Shown: positions 50,662 to 59,325 of the stretch, one piece after another
How the letters are laid out: the number at the start of each line of letters is the position of its first letter
How positions within the stretch are numbered: the first letter of the stretch is position 1
DNA from: Flavobacterium cupreum
Lineage (GTDB): Bacteria; Bacteroidota; Bacteroidia; Flavobacteriales; Flavobacteriaceae
Reading direction: 5' to 3'
Assembly: GCF_003996965.1 (NCBI RefSeq)
Contig: NZ_QWDM01000007.1
Location: 248,001 to 312,000 of the forward strand
DNA length: 64,000 nucleotides
Made by a program: the position numbers and the translations under genes
Notes under the pieces: generated by a model
What the model saw: only the letters and a program-made list of their open reading frames with translations
Database searches by the model: none
What the model was told of the DNA's origin: nothing

Positions 50662-51570
50662 ATGAGCAAAAGTAAACCTACTCTCGTAATCTTGGCGGCA
50701 GGTATTGGAAGTCGATATGGAGGATTAAAACAGTTAGATACATTTACTCCTGAAGGAGATACCATTATGGATTTTTCGATATATGACGCATTGCAGGCAG
50801 GCTTTGGGAAATTTGTATTTATTATAAGTAAGAATATAGAAGAAGAATGCAAAGAAATATTTAATAAAAAACTGGAAGGGAAAGCCGAAGTAGGATATGT
50901 TTTTCAGGAAATTGACAATGTTCCGAAGCAATATCAAAATCCGGAAAGAAAAAAGCCATGGGGAACCGGACATGCCCTGCTAATGGCAAAGGATGAGGTA
51001 ACCGAAAATTTTGCGATTATTAATGCCGATGATTTTTACGGAAAAGAAGCTTTTGAGATCATGGCAAAAGCCTTAACCGAAATGGACAAGGAATCCTATC
51101 ATTTCAACATGATGGCTTATCTCCTGAAAAATACGGTTTCTGATCATGGTTTTGTGTCAAGAGGCGAATGTCAGGTAGATGAAAATAATTTTCTGACCGA
51201 TGTTACCGAACGTACCCATATCGAAAAAATAAACGGTACACTCATGCGTAAAGATGATAACGGTGATTTTATTCCGATTGATGAAAACACAATCGTTTCT
51301 ATGAATTTCTGGGGTTTTACGCCAAAATGTTTTGAATTTGGCGGTGCTCTTTTTGAAGAATTCCTGAAAGAAAACGAACACGATTTAAAAGCCGAATTTT
51401 TTATTACCTCTGTTGTAAACGAGATTTTAAAATCAGAGAATGCGTCGCTTGAAGTACTTCAGTCGAATGCAAAATGGTTTGGAGTGACCTACAAGGAAGA
51501 TAAGGAAATTGTAAAAAAAGAAATCGAAAAACTGAGAGCCCAAAAATTTTATCCAACTAATCTGTGGTAA
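50662..51570 (+). CDS. Sugar-1-phosphate nucleotidyltransferase, NTP_transferase family
   Basis: 302 residues. The N-terminus VILAAGIGSRYGGLKQL is the nucleotide-binding motif of GlmU/RmlA-type pyrophosphorylases, followed by PWGTGHALLMAKD and IINADDFYGKEAF with the metal-binding Asp pair. A C-terminal hexapeptide domain is absent. It lies 1 base before nahK and heads the operon nahK-epimerase-permease. Given NahK beside it, it would convert N-acetylhexosamine-1-phosphate to UDP-N-acetylhexosamine. This replaces the unrelated uridylyltransferase of the bifidobacterial pathway; the substrate is inferred from context. Confidence 0.85.
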   Translation: MSKSKPTLVILAAGIGSRYGGLKQLDTFTPEGDTIMDFSIYDALQAGFGKFVFIISKNIEEECKEIFNKKLEGKAEVGYVFQEIDNVPKQYQNPERKKPWGTGHALLMAKDEVTENFAIINADDFYGKEAFEIMAKALTEMDKESYHFNMMAYLLKNTVSDHGFVSRGECQVDENNFLTDVTERTHIEKINGTLMRKDDNGDFIPIDENTIVSMNFWGFTPKCFEFGGALFEEFLKENEHDLKAEFFITSVVNEILKSENASLEVLQSNAKWFGVTYKEDKEIVKKEIEKLRAQKFYPTNLW

Positions 51571-51571
51571 T

Positions 51572-52675
51572 ATGGAAGCGGAACATTTAAAATTTATATT
51601 CGACCAGTTTGACCACACAGAGGTTTTCAAAAATTTTGAAGAACTGGCCTCCGGTCATATCAATGATACCTATTTGGTAACGACTGATAGTCGTAAACAG
51701 TTTATTTTGCAGCGCATTAACGATGGCGTTTTTAAAGACGTTCCGGGCCTTATTGCCAATAAGGTCAGCGTAAGCAAACATTTGTTGAAGAAACTGAAAC
51801 ATTTATCGGAAAACGAACTAAAACGTCGTGTTTTAACTTTCATCGGCACGCGGAAAGGTGTTTTTTATTATCACGATGCGGCAGGAAATTTCTGGAATAT
51901 GATGGTGTATATAGAAGGAAGCCTGACTTTTGAAACCGTTAATAATGAAGAAATTGCCTATGAAGGCGGAAAGTTATTTGGCGAATTCCTGAATCTGACA
52001 AGTGATTTTGATGCCAGAAAACTAACAGAAGTCATTCCGAACTTTCATAATATGGCGTTTCGTTATGCCCAGTTTGATATTGCCTTAAAAGAAGCTTCGG
52101 TACAACGAATCGAACAAGCCAAAACCTGCATTAACCTGGTTCACGAACTTAAAGAAGAAATGCATGTTTTGCAAAAATTAAAAGATACCGAAAAAATTAA
52201 ATTAAGAGTGACGCACAATGATACCAAAATATCAAACGCACTTTTTGATGCGGACAAAAAAGGGCTTTGCGTCATCGATACCGATACGGTGATGCCCGGA
52301 ATTATCCATTATGATTTTGGGGATGCCATACGAACCATTTGCAATACGGCTGCCGAAGATGAAAAAGACCTCGAACGGGTGAATTTCAACTTACAGTATT
52401 ATAAAGCCTATGTGAAAGGTTTTCTGGAAAAAACAAATTCGTCCCTTTCGCTGTTAGAAATAAAATACCTGCCGCTTGGTGCCAAAACAATGGTATTTAT
52501 CATGGCATTGCGCTTTCTGACAGACTTCTTAAATGACGATGTGTATTATAAAACGGAATATCCGGAACACAATCTGAATCGCTCCAAAAATCAATTTAAA
52601 CTGATTGAAAGTCTTTCGGAACAATTTAAGGAGATGGAAGATTACAATCTGAATTTCATCGGATCATTAAAATAA
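51572..52675 (+). CDS. nahK: N-acetylhexosamine 1-kinase homologue
   Basis: 367 residues, aminoglycoside phosphotransferase fold. It keeps the pattern of bifidobacterial NahK in order: SGHINDTYLVTT (29-38), QFILQRIN, LRVTHNDTKISNALFD with catalytic Asp217 (215-217 HND), VIDTDTVMPG with the metal Asp, DFGDAIR, EDEKDLERVNF, and the C-terminal RFLTDFLNDDVYYKTEYPEHNL. NahK phosphorylates GlcNAc or GalNAc at C1 with ATP. It is cytoplasmic. Its neighbours are a nucleotidyltransferase and an epimerase, the same partners as in the galacto-N-biose/lacto-N-biose pathway. A choline- or other-sugar kinase is a less likely alternative. Confidence 0.85.
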   Translation: MEAEHLKFIFDQFDHTEVFKNFEELASGHINDTYLVTTDSRKQFILQRINDGVFKDVPGLIANKVSVSKHLLKKLKHLSENELKRRVLTFIGTRKGVFYYHDAAGNFWNMMVYIEGSLTFETVNNEEIAYEGGKLFGEFLNLTSDFDARKLTEVIPNFHNMAFRYAQFDIALKEASVQRIEQAKTCINLVHELKEEMHVLQKLKDTEKIKLRVTHNDTKISNALFDADKKGLCVIDTDTVMPGIIHYDFGDAIRTICNTAAEDEKDLERVNFNLQYYKAYVKGFLEKTNSSLSLLEIKYLPLGAKTMVFIMALRFLTDFLNDDVYYKTEYPEHNLNRSKNQFKLIESLSEQFKEMEDYNLNFIGSLK

Positions 52676-52680
52676 TACAA

Positions 52681-53607
52681 ATGAAAAAATATGTCATTAC
52701 CGGAGGTGCCGGTTTTATAGGAAGCCACATCGCCGAGCATTTATCCAAAGAAGGCCATCAGGTTACGATACTTGATAGCTTAAGAACGGGATTCGAACAC
52801 AACCTAAACGGCCTTAATGTCGATTTTGTACAAGGAAACATCCGCGATGAAAATTTAGTAAATGAAGTGGTAAGCGGAGCAAGCGGAATTTTTCATCTGG
52901 CTGCATTGGTCAGCGTTCCGGAGTCTTTGTTGAAAATTAAAGAATGTATCGAAATCAATACCGTCGGTACCATCAATATTCTGGAGGCTGCGAGAAATAA
53001 TGCAGGCTGTAAAGTGGTGTTATCGACATCAGCAGCGAATTATGGCAACAATCCGGTTTTGCCAAAGGTAGAAACGATGTTTCCCGAACCCATGACACCT
53101 TATGCAGTTACAAAACTAGACGGGGAATATTATTTGAAAATGTATCTCGACCAGTATCAGGTGCCAACAGCATCGTTGCGCTATTTTAATGTTTTTGGTC
53201 CGCGCCAGAACCCCGAATCGGCTTATGCGGCGGCAGTGCCTATTTTTATTAATAAAGCACTTCAGAACGAACCCATCACTATTTATGGCGACGGCTCGCA
53301 AACCAGAGATTTTATTTATGTGAAAGACGTCGTAAAAGCGAATATCCTTGCTTCCCAAAAAGGAACTGAAACCTACAATGTAGCACTAGGACACAGCACT
53401 TCGGTTTTAGAATTGGCCGAAAAAATCATAAAAATTACCAATTCAAAGTCGCAGCTAAAGTTTCTTGAAGAAAGACCCGGAGACATCAAACATTCGAAAG
53501 CCAATCCTGAAAAATTCAATCAATTGGGCTTCAAACCGGAATATACCATTGATAAAGCCTTAGAAGAAACCATTCTTTTTTACCATCAGGAATTGGTCCG
53601 TAAATAA
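52681..53607 (+). CDS. NAD-dependent UDP-sugar 4-epimerase (GalE/WbpP-like SDR)
   Basis: 308 residues. Extended SDR: GGAGFIGSHIAEHL (8-21) binds NAD, then FHLAALVSVPES, the active-site serine in LSTSAANYG, and the YAVTK Tyr-Lys pair. The SRYFNVFGPRQNP-type segment (SLRYFNVFGPRQNPES) is typical of epimerases that accept UDP-GlcNAc/GalNAc. It interconverts 4-epimers of UDP-hexoses. Five bases separate it from nahK, so it belongs to the same operon, where it would link GalNAc and GlcNAc use. Confidence 0.85.
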   Translation: MKKYVITGGAGFIGSHIAEHLSKEGHQVTILDSLRTGFEHNLNGLNVDFVQGNIRDENLVNEVVSGASGIFHLAALVSVPESLLKIKECIEINTVGTINILEAARNNAGCKVVLSTSAANYGNNPVLPKVETMFPEPMTPYAVTKLDGEYYLKMYLDQYQVPTASLRYFNVFGPRQNPESAYAAAVPIFINKALQNEPITIYGDGSQTRDFIYVKDVVKANILASQKGTETYNVALGHSTSVLELAEKIIKITNSKSQLKFLEERPGDIKHSKANPEKFNQLGFKPEYTIDKALEETILFYHQELVRK

Positions 53608-53641
53608 GCAGCAGAAGATCACTAACCCAAAAACCAATACT

Positions 53642-55015
53642 ATGTCAGAAATCGATATTACTTTAAAAAAAGAACAAAGCAGTACTTTGATTCCCATGGT
53701 TATTTTAACCTCCTTATTTTTTATTTTCGGATTCGTAACCTGGCTCAACGGACCGCTGATTCCATTTTTTAAATTAGCTTGTGAGTTAACCGAATCACAA
53801 TCGTATTTCGTGACCTTTGCGTTTTATATTGCTTATTTCGTCATGGCAATTCCATCTTCTTTCTTAATCGAAAAAGTAGGCTACAAAAACGGAATCTCAT
53901 TAGGATTACTGGTGATTGCCGTTGGAGCATTATTGTTTTATCCGGCAGCCGAAGCCCGCACTTTTGGGCTGTTCTTAATCGCCTTATTTGTAATGGGAAC
54001 CGGTCTGGCCGTTTTGCAGACAGCAGCCAATCCGTATGTCGTTGTCATTGGCCCGCGCGAAAGTGCTGCCGCAAGAATCAGCGTATTGGGAATCGCCAAT
54101 AAACTGGCAGGTTTTCTGGCTCCCTTACTATTGACGTCTTTGGTTTTGTCTAATATTGGAGATTATTCGGCAGATAAAATTGCCGTAATGACTTCAGTTC
54201 AAAAAGAAAGCGCGCTCGATTTACTGGCTTTGCAACTGCAGACACCTTATATGTACATGGCCGGAATTATGCTGGTTCTGGCAGTTTTGGTAAAGTTTTC
54301 CCCGCTTCCTGAAATCAATTTGGACGATGAGGGACAAGTAGCACATCTGAGTATTTTCAAACAAATAAAAGAAGCCTTCAGACATCCGCAACTGGTTTTT
54401 GGTGTGATTACGCTAATGGTGTACATTGCTGCCGAAGTTCTGGCCGGAGATTCCATTGGAGGTTTCGGAAAACAATTGGGCGTTTACGGGGACAATGGTT
54501 CTTTTTACCTAAAACTGACGTCATTTACCATGACAGCAATGGTGGTTGGTTATATTTTAGGAATTACACTTATTCCCAAATATGTTTCGCAGGTTTTTGC
54601 CTTAAAAGCATCCGGGTTTTTAGGTCTTGTTTTAGTGGCCTTAATCGTAATACTTTCTCCAAAAATAATGATTCAGTTACCTGGACTTCCGCAATTGCCC
54701 CTCATCATTATTTTGGTGGCACTTTTAGGATTGGCCAATGCGCTTTGCTGGCCGGCCATCTGGCCAATGGCACTTCAGGATTTGGGCGGGTTTACTAAAA
54801 TTGGAGGTGCAATACTGATTATGGGAATCATCGGCGGTGCGGTTTTTCCTTTATTCTATGGTTTGCTGGCAGATAATATCAATACGGCAAATATAGCGGC
54901 AGGTACTGTAGCAACAGCAAAAAGCGGAAATCAACTGGCCTATTTAATATTAATACCTGCCTATCTTATGATCGTATTTTTTGCCTTCAAAGGGCATAAG
55001 TACAGGAAATGGTAG
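53642..55015 (+). CDS. Sugar MFS permease of the FucP/NagP/GluP type
   Basis: 457 residues, 12 predicted helices. FucP-family features: LFFIFGFVTWLNGPLIPFFK in TM1, the IPSSFLIEKVGYKNGISLGLL loop, TGLAVLQTAANPYVVVIGP, and LCWPAIWPMALQDLGGFTKIGGAILIMGIIGGAVFP in the second half. Proton-coupled uptake of fucose, glucose/galactose or N-acetylglucosamine is known in this family. It comes 34 bases after the epimerase gene and completes that operon, so an N-acetylhexosamine is the best guess for substrate. Confidence 0.88.
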   Translation: MSEIDITLKKEQSSTLIPMVILTSLFFIFGFVTWLNGPLIPFFKLACELTESQSYFVTFAFYIAYFVMAIPSSFLIEKVGYKNGISLGLLVIAVGALLFYPAAEARTFGLFLIALFVMGTGLAVLQTAANPYVVVIGPRESAAARISVLGIANKLAGFLAPLLLTSLVLSNIGDYSADKIAVMTSVQKESALDLLALQLQTPYMYMAGIMLVLAVLVKFSPLPEINLDDEGQVAHLSIFKQIKEAFRHPQLVFGVITLMVYIAAEVLAGDSIGGFGKQLGVYGDNGSFYLKLTSFTMTAMVVGYILGITLIPKYVSQVFALKASGFLGLVLVALIVILSPKIMIQLPGLPQLPLIIILVALLGLANALCWPAIWPMALQDLGGFTKIGGAILIMGIIGGAVFPLFYGLLADNINTANIAAGTVATAKSGNQLAYLILIPAYLMIVFFAFKGHKYRKW

Positions 55016-55436
55016 AGGGAAGTTTTTAGTCTCAGTTTTCAGTTTTGGGTTTTGGGTTTCCAGAAGTTTGCCAAAGCTTGCCTCCTGAGCGAAGTCGAAG
55101 GATCATACTAGAAAATCGACAAAGGAATTCAATTAATTTTTTTGAATAGCCGTTGGTTTTAACCAACGGATTACATTTGATCAACCTTGGCTTTAGCCGA
55201 ACATGTAATTCGGCTAAAGCTAATTTGACAACCTTTTTTAAAACTCCGGCTAAAACGGGAGGCTATTCAAAAATGACAAAGTTCAGATAAACACAACATT
55301 TTATTCATCGATCTGATTTTCAGATCACCACTAAGTACTCAAATTAATATTTGTGTGCTCCGGGGCAGCTTATGCCTTTTTTTAGTTCAAAGGGCAGTTT
55401 TAAAATAAAGAAAAACACAATAAAATATAGTTCAAA
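55016..55436. other. Repeat-filled gap between the permease and nagB genes
   Basis: 421 bases without a gene. It holds a degenerate CTGAGCGAAGTCGAAGG repeat at 55084-55100 and the 135-base terminal-inverted-repeat element at 55139-55273. The last 100 bases should hold the nagB promoter; no operator of the LacI type is present. Confidence 0.65.
55139..55273. mobile_element. Non-autonomous element with terminal inverted repeats (MITE/REP-like)
   Basis: 13-base terminal inverted repeats tttttgaatagcc (55139-55151) and ggctattcaaaaa (55261-55273) bound a 135-base unit. Inside are two further hairpins: ccgttggttttaaccaacgg, and ggctttagccgaa paired with ttcggctaaagc. No coding capacity and no clear target-site duplication is visible. 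Copy number in the genome is unknown. Confidence 0.6.
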
Positions 55437-57365
55437 ATGATAAAAAGTAATATAGACAAAGCAACAGGTTTCGAAAAACGATTTGAAAATATTAATACCG
55501 TTGTTTTCGAAAATTCAAATGAAGCTTCAAAAGCAGTTGCCACAGAAATTGCAGTCTTAATTAAGGCAAAACAAAAAGAAAATAAACCTTGTATTTTAGG
55601 TCTTGCCACAGGATCTTCCCCAAAAGGATTGTATGCAGAACTGGTTCGTCTGCATAAGGAAGAAGGATTGAGTTTCAAAAACGTGATCAGTTTCAATCTG
55701 GACGAATACTATCCGATGGAACCAAATTCGATCAACAGTTATGTTCGTTTTATGAAAGAATTGTTGTTTGACCATGTCGATATTTTACCTGAAAATGCCC
55801 ATGTTCCGGACGGGCTTCTAACCAAAGAACAAATTGCGGATTACTGCCATGATTACGAAGCTAAAATTGAAGCACTCGGCGGAATCGATTTGCAGATTCT
55901 GGGAATTGGAGGAAACGGACATATTGGTTTTAACGAATCCGGTTCATTACAAAACTCTAAAACACGTCTGGTAGCCTTAGATCATATTACAAGAGTTGCC
56001 GCCAGCAAGGATTTTTCAGGTTTGAGCAATACCCCCCGAACAGCGATTACACTCGGAGTAAAAAAAATCATGGAAGCCAAACAGGTGATCTTAATGGCCT
56101 GGGGAGAAGGAAAAGCGAATATCATTAAAAAATCGGTAGAGGATGAGGTGACGAACCAGATTCCGGCTTCGTTTTTACAGGAACATAACAATGCCGTTTT
56201 TGTGCTGGATAAAGAAGCTTCTTCCAAACTCACCAGAATCAACCGGCCATGGCTGGTCGAAAAAGTAATCTGGACAGACAAACTAATTCGTAAAGCCGTT
56301 TTAGGATTGGCATTAGACCTTAAAAAACCAATTCTAATGCTTACCGATGCCGATTACATTGAACACGGAATGAGTGATTTACTGGCTGATTCAGGTCCGG
56401 CATATGACATCAACATCAAAATATTCAATAAATTACAAAATACCATCACAGGCTGGCCAGGCGGAAAACCAAATGCCGATGATTCCAATCGTCCGGAAAG
56501 AGCGGAACCAACCAGAAAAAAAGTACTGATTTTCAGTCCACATCCCGATGATGACATTATTAGTATGGGAGGAACTTTTATGCGTCTGCAGGAGCAGGGA
56601 CATGAAGTACATGTGGCTTACCAGACCTCTGGAAATATAGCAGTTGCTGACGATGAAGCCTTGCGTTTTGCTAGATTCGTAATTGACTACAATGAGAAAT
56701 TCGGAATCAAAAGTGCCGAAGCAGAGGATATTTATCAAAAGGCAGTTGCTTTTTTAACCAACAAAAAGAACAGTGAAATTGATATTCCGGAAGTACGTTA
56801 CATTAAAGGATTAATCCGAAAAGGAGAAGCAAGGGCAACGAGTCATTTTGTGGGTTTGACAGACGATCAGATTCATTTTATGGAACTGCCGTTTTACGAA
56901 ACCGGAACAATCGAGAAAAAACCGATAGGCAAGGAAGATATTCAATTGACGATGGATTTAATTGAAAAAATCAAACCTCAGCAAATCTACGCGGCCGGCG
57001 ATTTAGCCGATCCGCACGGAACCCATAAAGTCTGTCTGGATGCTATTTTTGAAGCTGTCAAAGCCTTAAAACCAAAACCTTTTATGAACGACTGCTGGTT
57101 ATGGCTGTACCGCGGCGCCTGGCAGGAATGGGGCATTGACGAAGTCGAAATGGCAGTACCCATGAGCCCCGATCAGGTGCTGGCCAAACGCCACGGAATC
57201 TTCAAACACCAGTCACAAAAAGACGGGGTTGTTTTCCAGGGCACCGACGCCAGGGAATTCTGGCAAAGAGCCGAAGACCGAAACAGGGAAACAGCACAAG
57301 TATACCAACAAATGGGTCTGGCAAGTTACGCCGCTATGGAGGCTTTTGTCAGATGGATTTTTTAG
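55437..57365 (+). CDS. nagB: Glucosamine-6-phosphate deaminase fused to a LmbE/PIG-L-type deacetylase
   Basis: 642 residues. Residues about 1-280 are NagB: GLATGSSPKGLYAELVRLH, FNLDEYYPM with the general-base Asp near 89, and GIGGNGHIGFNE with the catalytic His near 162. Residues about 360-640 are a LmbE/PIG-L domain with the zinc motif SPHPDDD (His369, Asp371-372) and the later DPHGTHKVC His. NagB makes fructose-6-P and ammonia from GlcN-6-P; the second domain is probably a zinc N-deacetylase, perhaps acting on GlcNAc-6-P just before. This fusion recurs in Bacteroidota; the deacetylase substrate is inferred. Confidence 0.9.
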   Translation: MIKSNIDKATGFEKRFENINTVVFENSNEASKAVATEIAVLIKAKQKENKPCILGLATGSSPKGLYAELVRLHKEEGLSFKNVISFNLDEYYPMEPNSINSYVRFMKELLFDHVDILPENAHVPDGLLTKEQIADYCHDYEAKIEALGGIDLQILGIGGNGHIGFNESGSLQNSKTRLVALDHITRVAASKDFSGLSNTPRTAITLGVKKIMEAKQVILMAWGEGKANIIKKSVEDEVTNQIPASFLQEHNNAVFVLDKEASSKLTRINRPWLVEKVIWTDKLIRKAVLGLALDLKKPILMLTDADYIEHGMSDLLADSGPAYDINIKIFNKLQNTITGWPGGKPNADDSNRPERAEPTRKKVLIFSPHPDDDIISMGGTFMRLQEQGHEVHVAYQTSGNIAVADDEALRFARFVIDYNEKFGIKSAEAEDIYQKAVAFLTNKKNSEIDIPEVRYIKGLIRKGEARATSHFVGLTDDQIHFMELPFYETGTIEKKPIGKEDIQLTMDLIEKIKPQQIYAAGDLADPHGTHKVCLDAIFEAVKALKPKPFMNDCWLWLYRGAWQEWGIDEVEMAVPMSPDQVLAKRHGIFKHQSQKDGVVFQGTDAREFWQRAEDRNRETAQVYQQMGLASYAAMEAFVRWIF

Positions 57366-57942
57366 AAGTTTCTAAGATGCTAAGTTTCTAAGGCGCTAAG
57401 CTCTTTAGCCACAGATTAAAACATTAAATAGATTTTTATATACTGCTTGATTCACACAACACAAGCCATAGCGAAATCTACACAAATTAAATTCGTGATC
57501 ATTCGTGTAATTCGCGGCAAAAAATCACTCTAATCCCTTAATCTGTGGCAAAATACACACAACTTACTTTAATCAAGAAGCTTTGCGTTTTAGTTTTTAG
57601 TCTCAGTCTCGGTTTAAGCGACTGTTAAGTGCAAAACGGGAAGTTATTCTACGATAGAGAGTTTGCCACGAATTACACGAATTCACACAAATTATTCGTG
57701 ATCATTCGTGCAATTCGCGGCAAAAAATCATTCTAATCCTTTAATCTGTGGCAAAAAAAATCACAACTTTAATCACAAAGCTTTGCAACCCTTGCTACTC
57801 AAACTTCAGCACAAAACCTTTGCGGACTTTGCGGTTGAATTAAGCACAAAGCTTTGCGATCCTTGCCACTCAAACTTCAGCATAAAAAACCTTGCGAACT
57901 TTGCGGTTAAATTTTTAAGCATAAATAATAATCAACATAAAA
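57366..57942. repeat. 577-base repeat region upstream of the second glmM
   Basis: No credible gene. A 63-base direct repeat (57491-57553 and 57694-57756, 203 bases apart, built of attcgtgatcattcgtg and related words) is followed by a tandem duplication of about 70 bases, 57774-57841 and 57845-57913 (cacaaagctttgc ... ctttgcggtt). CTAAG words lie at 57366-57400. The glmM promoter must be within or just after these. Confidence 0.75.
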
Positions 57943-59325
57943 ATGGCTTTAATAAAATCAATTTCAGGAATACGTGGCACAATCGGCGGAGTTGTAAATG
58001 AAAACTTAACGCCCGTGAACGCCGTCAAATTCGCTGCTGCCTACGGCATGTGGCTAAAAGGGCAAAATCAAAAAAAAGAATTAAGTATCGTTTTAGGGCG
58101 GGATGCGCGGATTTCGGGAGAAATGATCAGCAATCTGGTTGCCAATACGCTGACAGGTTTAGGAATTAATGTCACAGATATTGGCCTGTCGACCACACCA
58201 ACGGTTGAGGTTGCCGTGACCTTAGATCAGGCAGATGGCGGAATCATCATCACCGCAAGCCACAATCCAAAAGAATGGAATGCCTTAAAATTACTGAACG
58301 AAAAAGGCGAATTTCTGAATGCTGCTGAAGGAGAAAAAATCCTGAAAATAGCGGAAGAAGAAACTTTTGTCTTTTCAGAAGTAGACGATCTCGGGAAATA
58401 CGAAAAGAAAGAAGGTTATATAAAACGACACATTGAAGAAGTCTTAAAATTAGAGGTAGTAGAGGTTGACGCAATTAAAAAAGCAAATTTCAAAGTAGTG
58501 GTAGACGCGGTAAATTCAACAGGCGGAATTGCGATTCCGGCTTTGCTGGAGCAACTAGGTGTAGCCTGTGTCAAATTGTACTGCGAGCCCAACGGTCATT
58601 TTCCGCACAATCCCGAACCTCTGAAAGAACATCTTACCGATATTTCGGAATTGGTGGTAAAAGAAAAAGCCGATTTTGGAATTGTGGTAGATCCTGATGT
58701 GGACCGGTTGGCCATTATTTGCGAAGACGGGTCTATGTTTGGCGAGGAATATACGCTGGTAGCCTGCGCTGATTACGTTTTAGGAAGAACCAAAGGCAAT
58801 ACGGTTTCCAATTTATCTTCTTCAAGGGCGTTACGCGACATCACTTTAAAACATGGCGGAAAGTATCAGGCCAGTGCCGTGGGAGAAGTTAATGTCGTGG
58901 AATTAATGAAAGCTTCTGATGCCATTATCGGAGGAGAAGGAAACGGAGGAATTATTTATCCCGAATCCCACTATGGCAGAGATTCGCTGGTAGGTGTTGC
59001 TTTGTTTTTATCACATTTGGCGCAGCTTAAAATTTCGTGTAAAACACTTCGTGAAAGTTATCCGGATTATTATATGAGCAAAAGCAAAATTGAACTGACC
59101 CCGCAAATTAATGTGGATGAAATCCTGGAAAAAATAGCGCAGAAATTCAGTACCGAAAAGCCAAATTGCATCGACGGAATCAAAATTGATTTCGAGACGG
59201 AATGGGTGCATCTGAGAAAATCAAATACGGAACCCATTATCCGAATTTACACCGAGAGCATTTCACAAAAAAAAGCAGACGAATTAGCTCAAAAATTCAT
59301 TGCTGAAATCGAAGAGTTACTATAA
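57943..59325 (+). CDS. glmM: Phosphoglucosamine mutase-like protein, second copy
   Basis: 460 residues, colinear with the copy at 40401. Ser106 in TASHNP, metal loop DPDVDR, sugar loop GEGNGG and phosphate loop RKSNTEPIIR are all kept, so it should be active. Differences concentrate in the 130-180 region and the end. It sits between nagB and susC in the amino-sugar region, unlike the first copy. It could feed GlcNAc-1-P or GlcN-1-P made through NahK into the 6-phosphate pool for NagB. A role as a plain duplicate for cell-wall synthesis is the alternative. Confidence 0.9.
   Translation: MALIKSISGIRGTIGGVVNENLTPVNAVKFAAAYGMWLKGQNQKKELSIVLGRDARISGEMISNLVANTLTGLGINVTDIGLSTTPTVEVAVTLDQADGGIIITASHNPKEWNALKLLNEKGEFLNAAEGEKILKIAEEETFVFSEVDDLGKYEKKEGYIKRHIEEVLKLEVVEVDAIKKANFKVVVDAVNSTGGIAIPALLEQLGVACVKLYCEPNGHFPHNPEPLKEHLTDISELVVKEKADFGIVVDPDVDRLAIICEDGSMFGEEYTLVACADYVLGRTKGNTVSNLSSSRALRDITLKHGGKYQASAVGEVNVVELMKASDAIIGGEGNGGIIYPESHYGRDSLVGVALFLSHLAQLKISCKTLRESYPDYYMSKSKIELTPQINVDEILEKIAQKFSTEKPNCIDGIKIDFETEWVHLRKSNTEPIIRIYTESISQKKADELAQKFIAEIEELL

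Noticed and set aside
57708..58001. Plus-strand open frame of 97 codons
   Set aside because: It lies in repeats and runs into the glmM2 start in another frame; the protein is made of repeat words such as HKALQPLLLKL.
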